Positions 35,943 to 44,122 of a DNA stretch of 64,000 bases are shown here, piece by piece. A program made the position numbers and the translations under genes. Origin of the DNA: Sporosarcina ureae (GTDB lineage Bacteria; Bacillota; Bacilli; Bacillales_A; Planococcaceae); assembly GCF_002101375.1 (NCBI RefSeq), contig NZ_CP015207.1, forward strand, positions 1,790,001-1,854,000, given 5' to 3'. A model generated the notes under the pieces. That model searched no databases and was not told the DNA's origin. It saw only the letters and a program-made list of their open reading frames with translations. Each line of letters opens with the position of its first letter. Position 1 is the first letter of the stretch.

Positions 35943-36852
35943 TCGTTACTACCTCCAATTCTTTTTTCAGTACGCCTAATCCATCCATCAAATCTTTAAG
36001 TTTTTGGTCTTCTTCTTCATTTAATGGCAGACGTGGCAGACGGCAAGGTCCTCCTGCACAACCTTTAAGCTCCATTGCGCGTTTTGCGATTTGTACATAT
36101 TTACCCGAACCTTCAAGGAACTCACATAGAGGCAATAATTCATCGTATAACTTCCACGCTTCATCCATATTTCCATCCTGCAAGGCATTATACAATTTCA
36201 TCACATGACCCGGTACGATGTTTCCTGAAACGGAAATCCATCCTGTTGCACCAACTAAGAATGATTCAATCGCCAAGTCTTCTGAACCACAGAATACTTT
36301 TAGGAACCCTTCGCCTTGACGTGCAATATCGCGAGCTTTACCGATTCCACCGCTAGACTCTTTGATATGTGTAATATTTTCTACATCGCGACCCACACGC
36401 AAAATCGTTTCTGTGCTGATGTCTACGCCAGATGTGAACGGGTTGTTGTAAATCATAACCGGTATTTTAACGGATTCAGCTACCGCTTTGAAGTGTTCGT
36501 AGATTTCATCCTCTTTTGGATGAGCATAATAAGAGTTAATCAATAATGCTGTGTGTGCACCTGCTTTTTCTGCCTGCTGTGTGTATTCAATTGCATCCGC
36601 TGTTGTTTCAGCCGCTGTACCCACGATCAACGGAACGCGGCCATTGATTTGTTCCACTGCTACTTCTACTGCTTTGAAACGCTCTTCTTTTGTTAAACTT
36701 ACGAATTCTCCTGTACTTCCGTTAATCGCAATTCCATTAACGCCTTCTCCAATAAAATGCTCAATATTATTACGGAACCCGTCCCAATCAATCTCTTTCT
36801 GATTTAACATCGGTGTTACCAATACTGGAAAGATACCTTTTACTTCTGTCAT
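35923..36852 (-). CDS. DapA-family lyase, probable pyrroline-4-hydroxy-2-carboxylate deaminase
   Basis: 309-residue TIM-barrel of the DHDPS/N-acetylneuraminate lyase family. Schiff-base Lys164 in THIKESSG and Tyr135 in IYNNP are present, with INGSTGE near the N-terminus. In hydroxyproline degradation this enzyme deaminates and dehydrates Delta1-pyrroline-4-hydroxy-2-carboxylate to alpha-ketoglutarate semialdehyde; a house-keeping dihydrodipicolinate synthase is less likely given the neighbours. ATG 36852 follows TTGGAGG. A C-terminal KGCAGGPCR Cys pair is unusual. Confidence 0.85.
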   Translation of the reverse strand: MTEVKGIFPVLVTPMLNQKEIDWDGFRNNIEHFIGEGVNGIAINGSTGEFVSLTKEERFKAVEVAVEQINGRVPLIVGTAAETTADAIEYTQQAEKAGAHTALLINSYYAHPKEDEIYEHFKAVAESVKIPVMIYNNPFTSGVDISTETILRVGRDVENITHIKESSGGIGKARDIARQGEGFLKVFCGSEDLAIESFLVGATGWISVSGNIVPGHVMKLYNALQDGNMDEAWKLYDELLPLCEFLEGSGKYVQIAKRAMELKGCAGGPCRLPRLPLNEEEDQKLKDLMDGLGVLKKELEVVTNAESKL

Positions 36853-36875
36853 TTTAAATTCCTCCAATTAGTGTT

Positions 36876-38321
36876 TTAGTTAGTTACATTTCCTATTTCA
36901 CTTACATTACTTACGCTACTAGCTTCGCTTTCAAGCTCTTGCGTGTGCTCGCCAGGCTGGGTCCGCCAAATAAATTTGCCTGTAAACCCGTAAATAAGCG
37001 AGATAATGATGACTAAAAAGTTAAACCATAAGAATGGTAAATAACTCATCGTGGATACTCCGAGTGCTGCGGCCATGAATACGCCGCCATCCGACCAGGG
37101 AACCATAGCCGTAGTGACTGTTCCACCGGCTTCGGAGTTTCTTGACAGCACCCTGCGGTCGATATTCAATTTATCATAATTTTCTCCAGTAATTTTAGTG
37201 GCCGTAATCAATGAAACATAAGCTCCACCAAATGCGTTACCGAGAAGTCCAGCTAACATCGTGGTTACCGTTGCTTTACCGGGATTGTTTGCCCATTTGC
37301 CAAGGTAATTCCCTACTGCACGCAATACACCAATTCGTTCCATTAATCCGCCTACACCTAGAGCAAAAATGATCAATGCGATTACGTCTAGCATAAACAC
37401 AATTCCGCCTCGATTTAATAAATTATCGATAAACGGTACGCCTGATTCAATCGTGTTACCCGCATACATAATATTGAATGCCTCGAGGAACGTCGCGCCT
37501 TGGAACAAAAATGCCCAGATTGTTCCTAAAAATGCACCGAACAAAATAACGGGAATTGAGGGCATTTTGAATACCAATAATAAAATGACAACTCCTGCTG
37601 GAATCAACATAAACCAGCTAATATTGAAATACTCTTCCAAAGAATCCATTGTGTTCAAGGCAGCTGATAGGTCTCCGTTCCCTTTGTAGAAAAGTCCTAC
37701 AATTAAGAACAAGACAGCTGAAATTATCCACGCTGGCAGTGCGACGGTAAACATCGACTTAATATGATCGATAAGATCAACCTTTGACAGTGAGGCTGTC
37801 ATAACCGTTGTGTCAGAAAGCGGTGACATTTTATCCCCTACATAACAACCCGAAATAACAGCACCTGCAACGAGCGGTAATGGGAATCCAAAACTTGCAC
37901 CAATCGCCATCATGGCAATACCAGCTGTACCTGCCGATCCAAATGAAGTTCCTGTAGCAATCGAGGTTACTGTACAAATAATGAAAGCCGCCAATAAGAA
38001 AATACTTGGGTTAATGACTGATAATCCGTAATAGATAATCGAGGGGACAATACCGCCCGCTATCCAGGTACCTATTAACGCACCGACCGAAGTCAGGACG
38101 ATGACAGCTTCCAGACCATCATTTACACCATTCAATAAACCATCCTGCATTTGCTTATAGCTATAACCAATCTTTAATCCTAAGCCTATAATTAGGAACC
38201 AAGTCGTCAATAGAGCCAGATGAATGGAAATGCCGAATACGACAATAAATGTCACCATAATTGCTCCAAATCCGATCAGCACAAACAATACTTCGGCCAA
38301 GCTGGGTAATCTCTTCTCCAT
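36876..38321 (-). CDS. NhaC-family Na+/H+ antiporter-like transporter
   Basis: 481 residues, about 11-12 membrane helices. Carries NhaC features such as GTSFGSAGTAGIAMMAIG and the GDKMSPLSDTTVM signature. NhaC proteins exchange Na+ and H+, and some branches carry organic acids or amino acids. Placed inside the hydroxyproline operon with 23-35 bp gaps on both sides, it probably imports the amino acid or a related compound (inference). The short acidic C-terminal tail is cytoplasmic. Confidence 0.85.
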   Translation of the reverse strand: MEKRLPSLAEVLFVLIGFGAIMVTFIVVFGISIHLALLTTWFLIIGLGLKIGYSYKQMQDGLLNGVNDGLEAVIVLTSVGALIGTWIAGGIVPSIIYYGLSVINPSIFLLAAFIICTVTSIATGTSFGSAGTAGIAMMAIGASFGFPLPLVAGAVISGCYVGDKMSPLSDTTVMTASLSKVDLIDHIKSMFTVALPAWIISAVLFLIVGLFYKGNGDLSAALNTMDSLEEYFNISWFMLIPAGVVILLLVFKMPSIPVILFGAFLGTIWAFLFQGATFLEAFNIMYAGNTIESGVPFIDNLLNRGGIVFMLDVIALIIFALGVGGLMERIGVLRAVGNYLGKWANNPGKATVTTMLAGLLGNAFGGAYVSLITATKITGENYDKLNIDRRVLSRNSEAGGTVTTAMVPWSDGGVFMAAALGVSTMSYLPFLWFNFLVIIISLIYGFTGKFIWRTQPGEHTQELESEASSVSNVSEIGNVTN

Positions 38322-38356
38322 TTTAAAACCCCCTGTGGTTTTACTAGACGTGGCTT

Positions 38357-39262
38357 TTAAGCTAAGATAAATCCTTTTGGTAATGGATCTTCAGGGTCAA
38401 GAATGAATTCATGCGAACCTGTTATGTAAGGCACGCCCTCCACCGAGAATATTCCCCTATCGCCTGGCACAGATTGAACCTCAATCTTGCTTTCGAATAT
38501 ACTCTGGTTGCTCAATGATTTTATAGTGCGCTGCTCTTTCACCGCCAAAGCGATGGTACTTTCTATGCCTGGCGAGCGTAAAATATAGCCGTCCTGTTCA
38601 AATGTAACCGATCGATACTCATGATCTGCAAGTTGCTCCTGTAAGATAATGCCGTCAAAAGCTTTCCGTTGTGACTTCAGCTCTTTTACCTTTACTGCTC
38701 CCCACTCCATAATCTCTGATAGCTGTCCCAATTGAAGAGATTCAATAATAGTAGGCAACGGATACACATAGAACCTGTGACCACTTGGTAGCTCCACATA
38801 AGAAGCCTCTGAATCACTCTCCAGCATTTTTCCTTCTGCTACTTCCATCTTGACAGCGGTTACTTCCTGTTGCTCTACCGACACTTTTACATGCCATATA
38901 CCGTGAACGGTTTCCACCGTATATTGCCCATCGTTCTTCTGTTGCAAATGCCCTATTTCAAGCAATCCCCCAGTAGTGGCAAGAAGTGCTTCGTATTTAA
39001 AGTCGATCGCTTGCTGATGATGAAGAAACAACAACTGATAATCCGCTGCGGCTGAAGGACCTACAATACAACCGTTCATTCCACGGTGTCCGCGGGGTTC
39101 GTTCAATAGTAAATTCTTTTCGGCTTCAAAGTGACTTTCTAACTTCTTTTGATTACTTTGTATATCCAGGCCTTCAAAGTAAAAAGGTGAATGCACTATA
39201 ATACGGTACGCCTCTCCAAATACTTGTGTATCCATCGTACGGAACATCTTTTGTAGAATCAT
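38357..39262 (-). CDS. Proline racemase-family paralogue lacking both catalytic cysteines
   Basis: 301 residues. It aligns along its whole length with the neighbouring epimerase, including the invariant NEPRGH (residues 54-59) and the C-terminal FILDPEDPLPKGFIL region. At the first catalytic site, where the epimerase has MCGH, this protein has FKYE (Lys89 in place of Cys). At the second, RSPCGTGT is RSPGIEST (Gly233). Even trans-3-hydroxyproline dehydratases keep the first Cys, so the usual chemistry seems impossible. The frame is intact and the gene has a place in the operon between epimerase and transporter, arguing for a retained non-racemase role. Confidence 0.85.
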   Translation of the reverse strand: MILQKMFRTMDTQVFGEAYRIIVHSPFYFEGLDIQSNQKKLESHFEAEKNLLLNEPRGHRGMNGCIVGPSAAADYQLLFLHHQQAIDFKYEALLATTGGLLEIGHLQQKNDGQYTVETVHGIWHVKVSVEQQEVTAVKMEVAEGKMLESDSEASYVELPSGHRFYVYPLPTIIESLQLGQLSEIMEWGAVKVKELKSQRKAFDGIILQEQLADHEYRSVTFEQDGYILRSPGIESTIALAVKEQRTIKSLSNQSIFESKIEVQSVPGDRGIFSVEGVPYITGSHEFILDPEDPLPKGFILA

Positions 39263-39277
39263 TCAGTTTTCCCACCT

Positions 39278-40297
39278 TCAATGATCCATTGGCGGAATGA
39301 GAAGGTACCCTTCCCGCAGAGGATCTTTTTCGTTGTAGTAAAAGCGGTGCATTCCCATGATCCATGCAGAGCCGGTTACCTCAGGAATGACTCCAGCAAC
39401 ACCGCCTACTGTTATTTCTTCTAGAATGCGCGCTGTAAATAATGTCCCGACAATACTTTCATAAACAAAACGTTCATCTACTTTCAACTCATTTTTACTA
39501 TGCAATGTCGCGAGTTTAGCAGAAGTTCCTGTACCACACGGTGAACGGTCGATGCCGCCAGGAGGTACAATGACCGTATTTTTTAAATCCGCTTCTGGAT
39601 GAGTAGGATCAGTATAAAATTCGATATGTGTCAACCCATTAATGAAAGGAAACTCCGGATGAATAATTTCCTGTGTTGCATTGATTGCGTTGCGAATCTT
39701 AATTCCTTTACTGATAAGTGATGCCCCATTTTCTTCATTCAGCTGAAGGTCTAGCGTACGGGCGTCAATAATGCCATAGAAGTTACCACCGTAAGCGATT
39801 TCGCAAATGACATGACCTACATCCTCTACGTCCAACTCCACTGTTTTTAATAAGAAAGAAGGAACATTGACGAACGTAACTTCCTTCGCCACGCCTTTTT
39901 CTACTTTTACGGTAACATCCACTAAACCCGCCGGTGTATCTACTTTGATCATGGTATAGGGCTCTTTCACTTCTATCATGCCGGTTTCAATCAACGCGGT
40001 GCAAAAACCAATCGTGTCATGACCACACATTGGCAAGTAGCCCCCCGTTTCAATATAAATGACACCCACATCTGCATCGGGATGACAGGGGTCCGTCATA
40101 ATTGCACCTGACATAACACCATGTCCACGCGGTTCATTCATGAGGAACATTCGTATCCAGTCGTACTCTTTCTGCATGTATAGCATTTTTTCCGACATCG
40201 TATTGCCCTGCAAAGGGGGCATGCCACTAATCAGCGTACGGGTTGGATTGCCTCCGGTGTGCGTATCTAACGTCGTAAACACTCGTTGGTACTTCAT
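39278..40297 (-). CDS. 4-Hydroxyproline 2-epimerase (proline racemase family)
   Basis: 339 residues. Both catalytic cysteines are present: Cys91 in MCGH and Cys254 in DRSPCGTGT. This pair does the 1,1-proton transfer that turns trans-4-hydroxy-L-proline into cis-4-hydroxy-D-proline. The neighbours (D-hydroxyproline dehydrogenase, DapA-like deaminase, ALDH) decide for this activity over proline racemase. The start overlaps the upstream oxidoreductase gene by 71 bases; an adjacent TTG at 40300 is an alternative, as AGGGG is eight bases before it. Confidence 0.9.
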   Translation of the reverse strand: MKYQRVFTTLDTHTGGNPTRTLISGMPPLQGNTMSEKMLYMQKEYDWIRMFLMNEPRGHGVMSGAIMTDPCHPDADVGVIYIETGGYLPMCGHDTIGFCTALIETGMIEVKEPYTMIKVDTPAGLVDVTVKVEKGVAKEVTFVNVPSFLLKTVELDVEDVGHVICEIAYGGNFYGIIDARTLDLQLNEENGASLISKGIKIRNAINATQEIIHPEFPFINGLTHIEFYTDPTHPEADLKNTVIVPPGGIDRSPCGTGTSAKLATLHSKNELKVDERFVYESIVGTLFTARILEEITVGGVAGVIPEVTGSAWIMGMHRFYYNEKDPLREGYLLIPPMDH

Positions 40298-41477
40298 CAA
40301 TGCACAACCCCTGTCGAAAACGAACGAGACTCAACGGTTCAATCGGTATGCACGTTTCCTTATCGTTCAGCATTTCTTCTATTAACTTTCCTGTAACCGC
40401 CGCTAGGCTAATTCCATCACCTTCATGACCCGCCGCAATATAATAGCCAGGGATATGTTCGACTCTTGAGATAATCGGCAAATGGTCTTCTGTCCATGGC
40501 CGTAAGCCTGCATACGTACGAATGACAGTCATATCGGCCATCTGAGGATAAAAGCGCAATGCGCGTTTGGCGATTTGACGAATCACTTTATAGTCTACTT
40601 TTGTATTGAAGCCGACAAATTCACGACTGCTGCCAATCAAAAAGTTCTGCGCTTCCGTCGGTTCAAAGACAAGCGCTACACCATACTTTTCCGTCAGCGG
40701 ATCCACTGAACGTTCACCGCCGAACTTCGAGATTAAATAACCGAACTCCATAACTTTCCGTAATCCCACAGGCTGTTGTCTCGATGCGACAATTAATTGA
40801 CCTTTCCTAGGTACAATTGGGATATCCAGATCTAGCATTTGTCCAATTAACGGTGCCCAAACACCTGCTGCATTCACTACACGCTTGGCAGTGAATTGTC
40901 CGTTTGTCGTCTCTAGTAAGAACTCACCTGAAACATTCCGTGACATATTCGTTACTTCCGTGTTTTTATGAATGATCGCTCCTTGCTTTTCAGCACTGTG
41001 GAACATGGAAAATGTCATCATATAGGGATTAACAGTGGAATCCGTCTTGCATTCCAATCCACCGTATAAATCATCTGCAAAATATTTTGATTCATTTCGT
41101 AAGTCTTGACGATCTAGCATCTTGAAGCTTAAGCCCGCTTCTACTTGCTTTGACACCCATTGATTTGCAGCTTCCATCTCTGCATCATTCTCACAAACTA
41201 AAATACTTCCTGGATTGCGATATTCAAATGAAAGCTCCAAATCTTTATCTAATTGATGAACCAATTCCTGACTTTTCAAAGACATTTGACTGTCGAAACC
41301 GGGATCTTTATCAATCGCCAGTATATTTCCATCACATTTTGAGGAAGTGCCACTCGCTAGTTCGTTCTTTTCAAGCACTGTAATCTCCAAGCCCGCTTTA
41401 GAACCGTAGTACGCAATGGCGGCTCCCATAATTCCCCCACCAATTACAACGATATCGCTATGTTGTATTCCTTTCAC
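40227..41477 (-). CDS. D-hydroxyproline dehydrogenase beta-like FAD subunit (DAO family)
   Basis: 416 residues. FAD motif DIVVIGGGIMGAAIAYYGS at the N-terminus and C-terminal GLRPWTEDHLPIISR and GHEGDGISLAAVTG of the D-amino acid oxidase/sarcosine oxidase beta family. It should oxidise cis-4-hydroxy-D-proline together with the alpha and iron-sulfur subunits encoded across the regulator gene. GTG 41477 is the start: it has GAGGAGG six bases upstream, and the longer frame runs through the sigma-54 promoter at 41517-41533. First gene of the minus-strand operon. Confidence 0.88.
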   Translation of the reverse strand: MKGIQHSDIVVIGGGIMGAAIAYYGSKAGLEITVLEKNELASGTSSKCDGNILAIDKDPGFDSQMSLKSQELVHQLDKDLELSFEYRNPGSILVCENDAEMEAANQWVSKQVEAGLSFKMLDRQDLRNESKYFADDLYGGLECKTDSTVNPYMMTFSMFHSAEKQGAIIHKNTEVTNMSRNVSGEFLLETTNGQFTAKRVVNAAGVWAPLIGQMLDLDIPIVPRKGQLIVASRQQPVGLRKVMEFGYLISKFGGERSVDPLTEKYGVALVFEPTEAQNFLIGSSREFVGFNTKVDYKVIRQIAKRALRFYPQMADMTVIRTYAGLRPWTEDHLPIISRVEHIPGYYIAAGHEGDGISLAAVTGKLIEEMLNDKETCIPIEPLSLVRFRQGLCIDEVPTSVYDVRYAHRRQSNPYAD

Positions 41478-41516
41478 AGGAATCCTCCTCTCGATTGCCT
41501 TTTCACTTTTATATAA

Positions 41517-41533
41517 TGCAAGAACCATGCCAA
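41517..41533 (-). promoter_or_regulatory. Sigma-54 (-24/-12) promoter of the minus-strand hydroxyproline operon
   Basis: On the minus strand TTGGCATGGTTCTTGCA: GG (41531-41530) and GC (41519-41518) separated by exactly ten bases, the sigma-54 rule. It is nearly identical to the promoter at 43460-43476 on the other side of the regulator gene. Confidence 0.85.
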
Positions 41534-41587
41534 CTTTATAATCCAACATTTATGTGACAGTTTATTAACCATAAAAACCCTAATGTA

Positions 41588-41601
41588 TGGTAGCGCTTTC
41601 T
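41588..41601 (-). promoter_or_regulatory. Candidate catabolite-responsive element (cre)
   Basis: Minus strand AGAAAGCGCTACCA, which departs from the CcpA consensus core TGAAANCGNTNNCA only at the first base. It lies between the putative activator site and the sigma-54 promoter. Confidence 0.5.
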
Positions 41602-41681
41602 ATTTGCGGAATCTTCTACTACTAATTTATTTTTGGAAGGTAGTTCACTGCAACTATTGAATTTTCAGGCAATAAGTGTAA

Positions 41682-41708
41682 AGTATTATATACACTGTAT
41701 AAAATACT
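41682..41708. promoter_or_regulatory. Palindrome, candidate activator binding site (UAS)
   Basis: Thirteen-base arms around a central C with a single mismatch; inner core TATACACTGTATA. Its centre is about 170 bp upstream of the minus-strand sigma-54 promoter, a normal enhancer distance, and about 30 bp before the regulator's start codon, which would also allow autoregulation. Confidence 0.6.
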
Positions 41709-41726
41709 GACATTGGAGTGACCAAA

Positions 41727-43448
41727 ATGTTGAAATACATTCACGATTTCATTACAGATATTATGAAAAAAGACTTTCTCATTGTGAACGGAAACACAAG
41801 CGAGGAAATGATTAAACAATATATGACAAACTCTCCATCTACACAGCTGTTTATTAAACAAGCACAATACTACCTACATGTACGCTTGCACAAAAATCAA
41901 CTCCGTTACGAAAATTCACCGATCCTATCTTTAGGTATTCCAATCAGTGAAGTATCCAAGAAGTTTTCCCATGTTGAATTCTTATTATGTCGTGATGCGC
42001 AAGGTGAAATTACAGGTTATATAAAAGCTGAACAATTCATTGATAAGTTGATAGAACAACACGAAAAGACATTGGCGTATTTGCAGACCGTCCTTCATAC
42101 AATCGACGAATCTTGCACCGTGATTGATCAAGATGCCAATGTATTGTACTGGACCAAAGGAGCGGAGTCTTTATTCTCTCTCAAAGAAAAAGACGTAATA
42201 GGTAAACCCATTACAGACTTTTTTGATACGAAGCACTTGGAGATACTACACACGTTACAAAATGGATCCTCAGTGCGTCATTCGCAACATCATGCACGCA
42301 AGGATCTCGTAGTGCTAATCAACTCCAACCCTATTTATCACAGGGATCGTATAATTGGCGCCGTCGTATCAGAAACCGATATAACAAGCCAGATCCGAAT
42401 GAATGATGAGTTGTACGCGACTTCCGAGAAACTGTTCTTGCTTGAAGAAGAGGTACGGAAAAGTGCATCTAACCATAATCCTTTCGATTATATAAAAGGA
42501 AACAGCGATAAACTCAAGCAGACAATCAACATGACTAAAAAGGCGGCTACTACGGATGCCAGCATTTTGCTGTACGGAGAGAGCGGTGTAGGAAAGGAAC
42601 TGTTCGCTAAAGCGATCCATAATTTAAGAGAGTCGCAGAACGCACCATTCGTCGCCATAAACTGTGGAGCAATACCTGAGAGCCTATTTGAAAGTGAAAT
42701 ATTCGGTTATGAAAAGGGAGCTTTTTCAGGCGCTGACCAGCGCGGGAAAAAGGGAAAGATTGAATTAGCCAGAGGTGGTACTCTTCTATTAGATGAAGTA
42801 GGAGAAATGCCACTCGATATGCAAGTGAAATTCCTCCGGGTCCTCCAAGAGCGTAGATACTATTCAGTGGGTGGTACAAAAGAGATTGAGGCTGACTTTC
42901 GCATTGTCGCCGCCACCAACCGCGATTTAAGGGAGCTTGTAAGCGAAGGTTCTTTTAGGGAAGACTTGTATTATCGCCTGAATGTTGTCAACGTGAAAAT
43001 CCCTGCACTGCGCGAACGGGCGGAGGATATCATAGAGCTGACCCATTACTTCCTTTATGAATTCTCCATTAAGTACAACCGGCAGATCAATAGTATTTCG
43101 CAAGTAGTTATGCAAGCGCTTCTCCAACATAACTGGCCGGGGAATATTCGGGAACTCCGTAACGCTATTGAACGCCTAGTCGTATTCTCTGATAAAGGTC
43201 TCGTCAATGTTCAAGACCTCCCCCCTGAAGTCATTGAAAATACCAACTCACTGGCTGTGGCCAATATGACGAAACCTGTTCAAACAGAAAGTGCGCCACT
43301 CACAGAACAGATGCAGAACTTTGAACGCAAGTTGATTGTACAGGAGTTGGAAAAGGCAAACGGAAATAAATTACAGTGTGCAAAAAACCTAGAAATCACC
43401 CGTGCCACTTTGTACAATAAAATGCACAAATTAGACATACCTTTCTAA
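41727..43448 (+). CDS. Sigma-54-dependent transcriptional activator with PAS domain (PrdR/RocR-like)
   Basis: 573 residues. An uncharacterised N-terminal sensor region (1-110), a PAS domain (about 115-225), a sigma-54 AAA+ domain (about 250-480) with Walker A GESGVGKE (about 283), the loop GAFSGA (about 331) that contacts sigma-54, Walker B GGTLLLDEVGE, and a Fis-type HTH at the end (NKLQCAKNLEITRATLYNKM). It lies between the two operons with -24/-12 promoters and should activate both in response to hydroxyproline or a derivative. ATG 41727 follows TTGGAG. Confidence 0.92.
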   Translation: MLKYIHDFITDIMKKDFLIVNGNTSEEMIKQYMTNSPSTQLFIKQAQYYLHVRLHKNQLRYENSPILSLGIPISEVSKKFSHVEFLLCRDAQGEITGYIKAEQFIDKLIEQHEKTLAYLQTVLHTIDESCTVIDQDANVLYWTKGAESLFSLKEKDVIGKPITDFFDTKHLEILHTLQNGSSVRHSQHHARKDLVVLINSNPIYHRDRIIGAVVSETDITSQIRMNDELYATSEKLFLLEEEVRKSASNHNPFDYIKGNSDKLKQTINMTKKAATTDASILLYGESGVGKELFAKAIHNLRESQNAPFVAINCGAIPESLFESEIFGYEKGAFSGADQRGKKGKIELARGGTLLLDEVGEMPLDMQVKFLRVLQERRYYSVGGTKEIEADFRIVAATNRDLRELVSEGSFREDLYYRLNVVNVKIPALRERAEDIIELTHYFLYEFSIKYNRQINSISQVVMQALLQHNWPGNIRELRNAIERLVVFSDKGLVNVQDLPPEVIENTNSLAVANMTKPVQTESAPLTEQMQNFERKLIVQELEKANGNKLQCAKNLEITRATLYNKMHKLDIPF

Positions 43449-43459
43449 AACTTCTTTCA

Positions 43460-43476
43460 TTGGCATGATTCTTGCA
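43460..43476 (+). promoter_or_regulatory. Sigma-54 (-24/-12) promoter of the plus-strand hydroxyproline operon
   Basis: TTGGCATGATTCTTGCA with GG (43462-43463) and GC (43474-43475) ten bases apart. Differs by one base from the minus-strand promoter at 41517-41533. Lies 38 bp before the first gene. Confidence 0.85.
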
Positions 43477-43514
43477 TATTAGTTAAGCAGTAAACTAGCA
43501 AGGAGTGAACATAC

Positions 43515-43784
43515 ATGTCCGAAAAAGATATAATTATTTGCAGATGCGAAGAAGTTACTTACTCCGATTTAAAAGAAACAGCCAAAAGATTTCAATGCAC
43601 ACCGAGAGAACTTAAATTACGTACGCGTGCAGGTATGGGCTATTGCGGAGGAAGAACTTGCCGCAACGCCGTAGACAGCATAGCGCTTGAAAGTACAGAA
43701 CGGGATGAATCACAAATCACATTAAAATATCAACCTCCAATCAGACCCGTAAGTTTCAGCAAATTAGGGGAGGTTTTCGAATGA
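43515..43784 (+). CDS. BFD-like [2Fe-2S] protein of the D-hydroxyproline dehydrogenase
   Basis: 89 residues. Four cysteines in the BFD pattern: CRCEEV at the start and GYCGGRTC later (C-x-C ... C-x4-C), which hold a [2Fe-2S] cluster. In related amino acid dehydrogenases (HcnB, OoxA, sarcosine oxidase alpha) this domain is usually the C-terminal part of the larger FAD subunit; here it is a separate gene. AAGGAG precedes the ATG, and its stop overlaps the next start by four bases. Confidence 0.85.
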   Translation: MSEKDIIICRCEEVTYSDLKETAKRFQCTPRELKLRTRAGMGYCGGRTCRNAVDSIALESTERDESQITLKYQPPIRPVSFSKLGEVFE

Positions 43785-44122
43785 GTCAGCGAATTGTAAA
43801 CCACCCAGTACTCGGAACACTAGACGAATCACAAAGCATCACATTTACATTCGACGATGTAGAATACAAAGCGCTTCATGACGAATCAATTGCCGCTGCC
43901 CTGCTGGCTAACGGTATTAGAACGTTGCGCCATCACGAAGAAAGCGGTTCTCCTAGAGGCATTTACTGCAATATTGGTCACTGCTTTGAATGCCGAGTAA
44001 CCGTAGACGGTGTACAAGGTGAACGAGCATGTCTAACACCGATCAAACAAGGAATGCGGGTCGTAAGCGGTGGTAAATTACTGACAGACGTACGTGATTG
44101 GAGGGCCAATCATGGAAAATAA
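43781..44122 (+). CDS. [2Fe-2S] ferredoxin-like gamma subunit of D-hydroxyproline dehydrogenase
   Basis: 113 residues, Fer2_4 fold. Cluster cysteines lie in GIYCNIGHCFECRV and GERACLTP. This small subunit passes electrons between the FAD sites in HcnA/OoxC-type complexes. It overlaps the preceding gene by four bases (ATGA) and the following one by 11, so the three are co-translated. Stoichiometric production with the two FAD subunits is expected. Confidence 0.88.
   Translation: MSQRIVNHPVLGTLDESQSITFTFDDVEYKALHDESIAAALLANGIRTLRHHEESGSPRGIYCNIGHCFECRVTVDGVQGERACLTPIKQGMRVVSGGKLLTDVRDWRANHGK

Noticed and set aside
41478-41549. 24-codon N-terminal extension of the dehydrogenase beta subunit
   Set aside because: It covers the sigma-54 promoter and would lie upstream of the transcription start; GTG 41477 has a strong ribosome binding site.
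43423-43444. Second enhancer palindrome near the end of the regulator gene (TTTGTACA ... TGCACAAA)
   Set aside because: It encodes the conserved recognition helix of the HTH and does not resemble the palindrome at 41682-41708.
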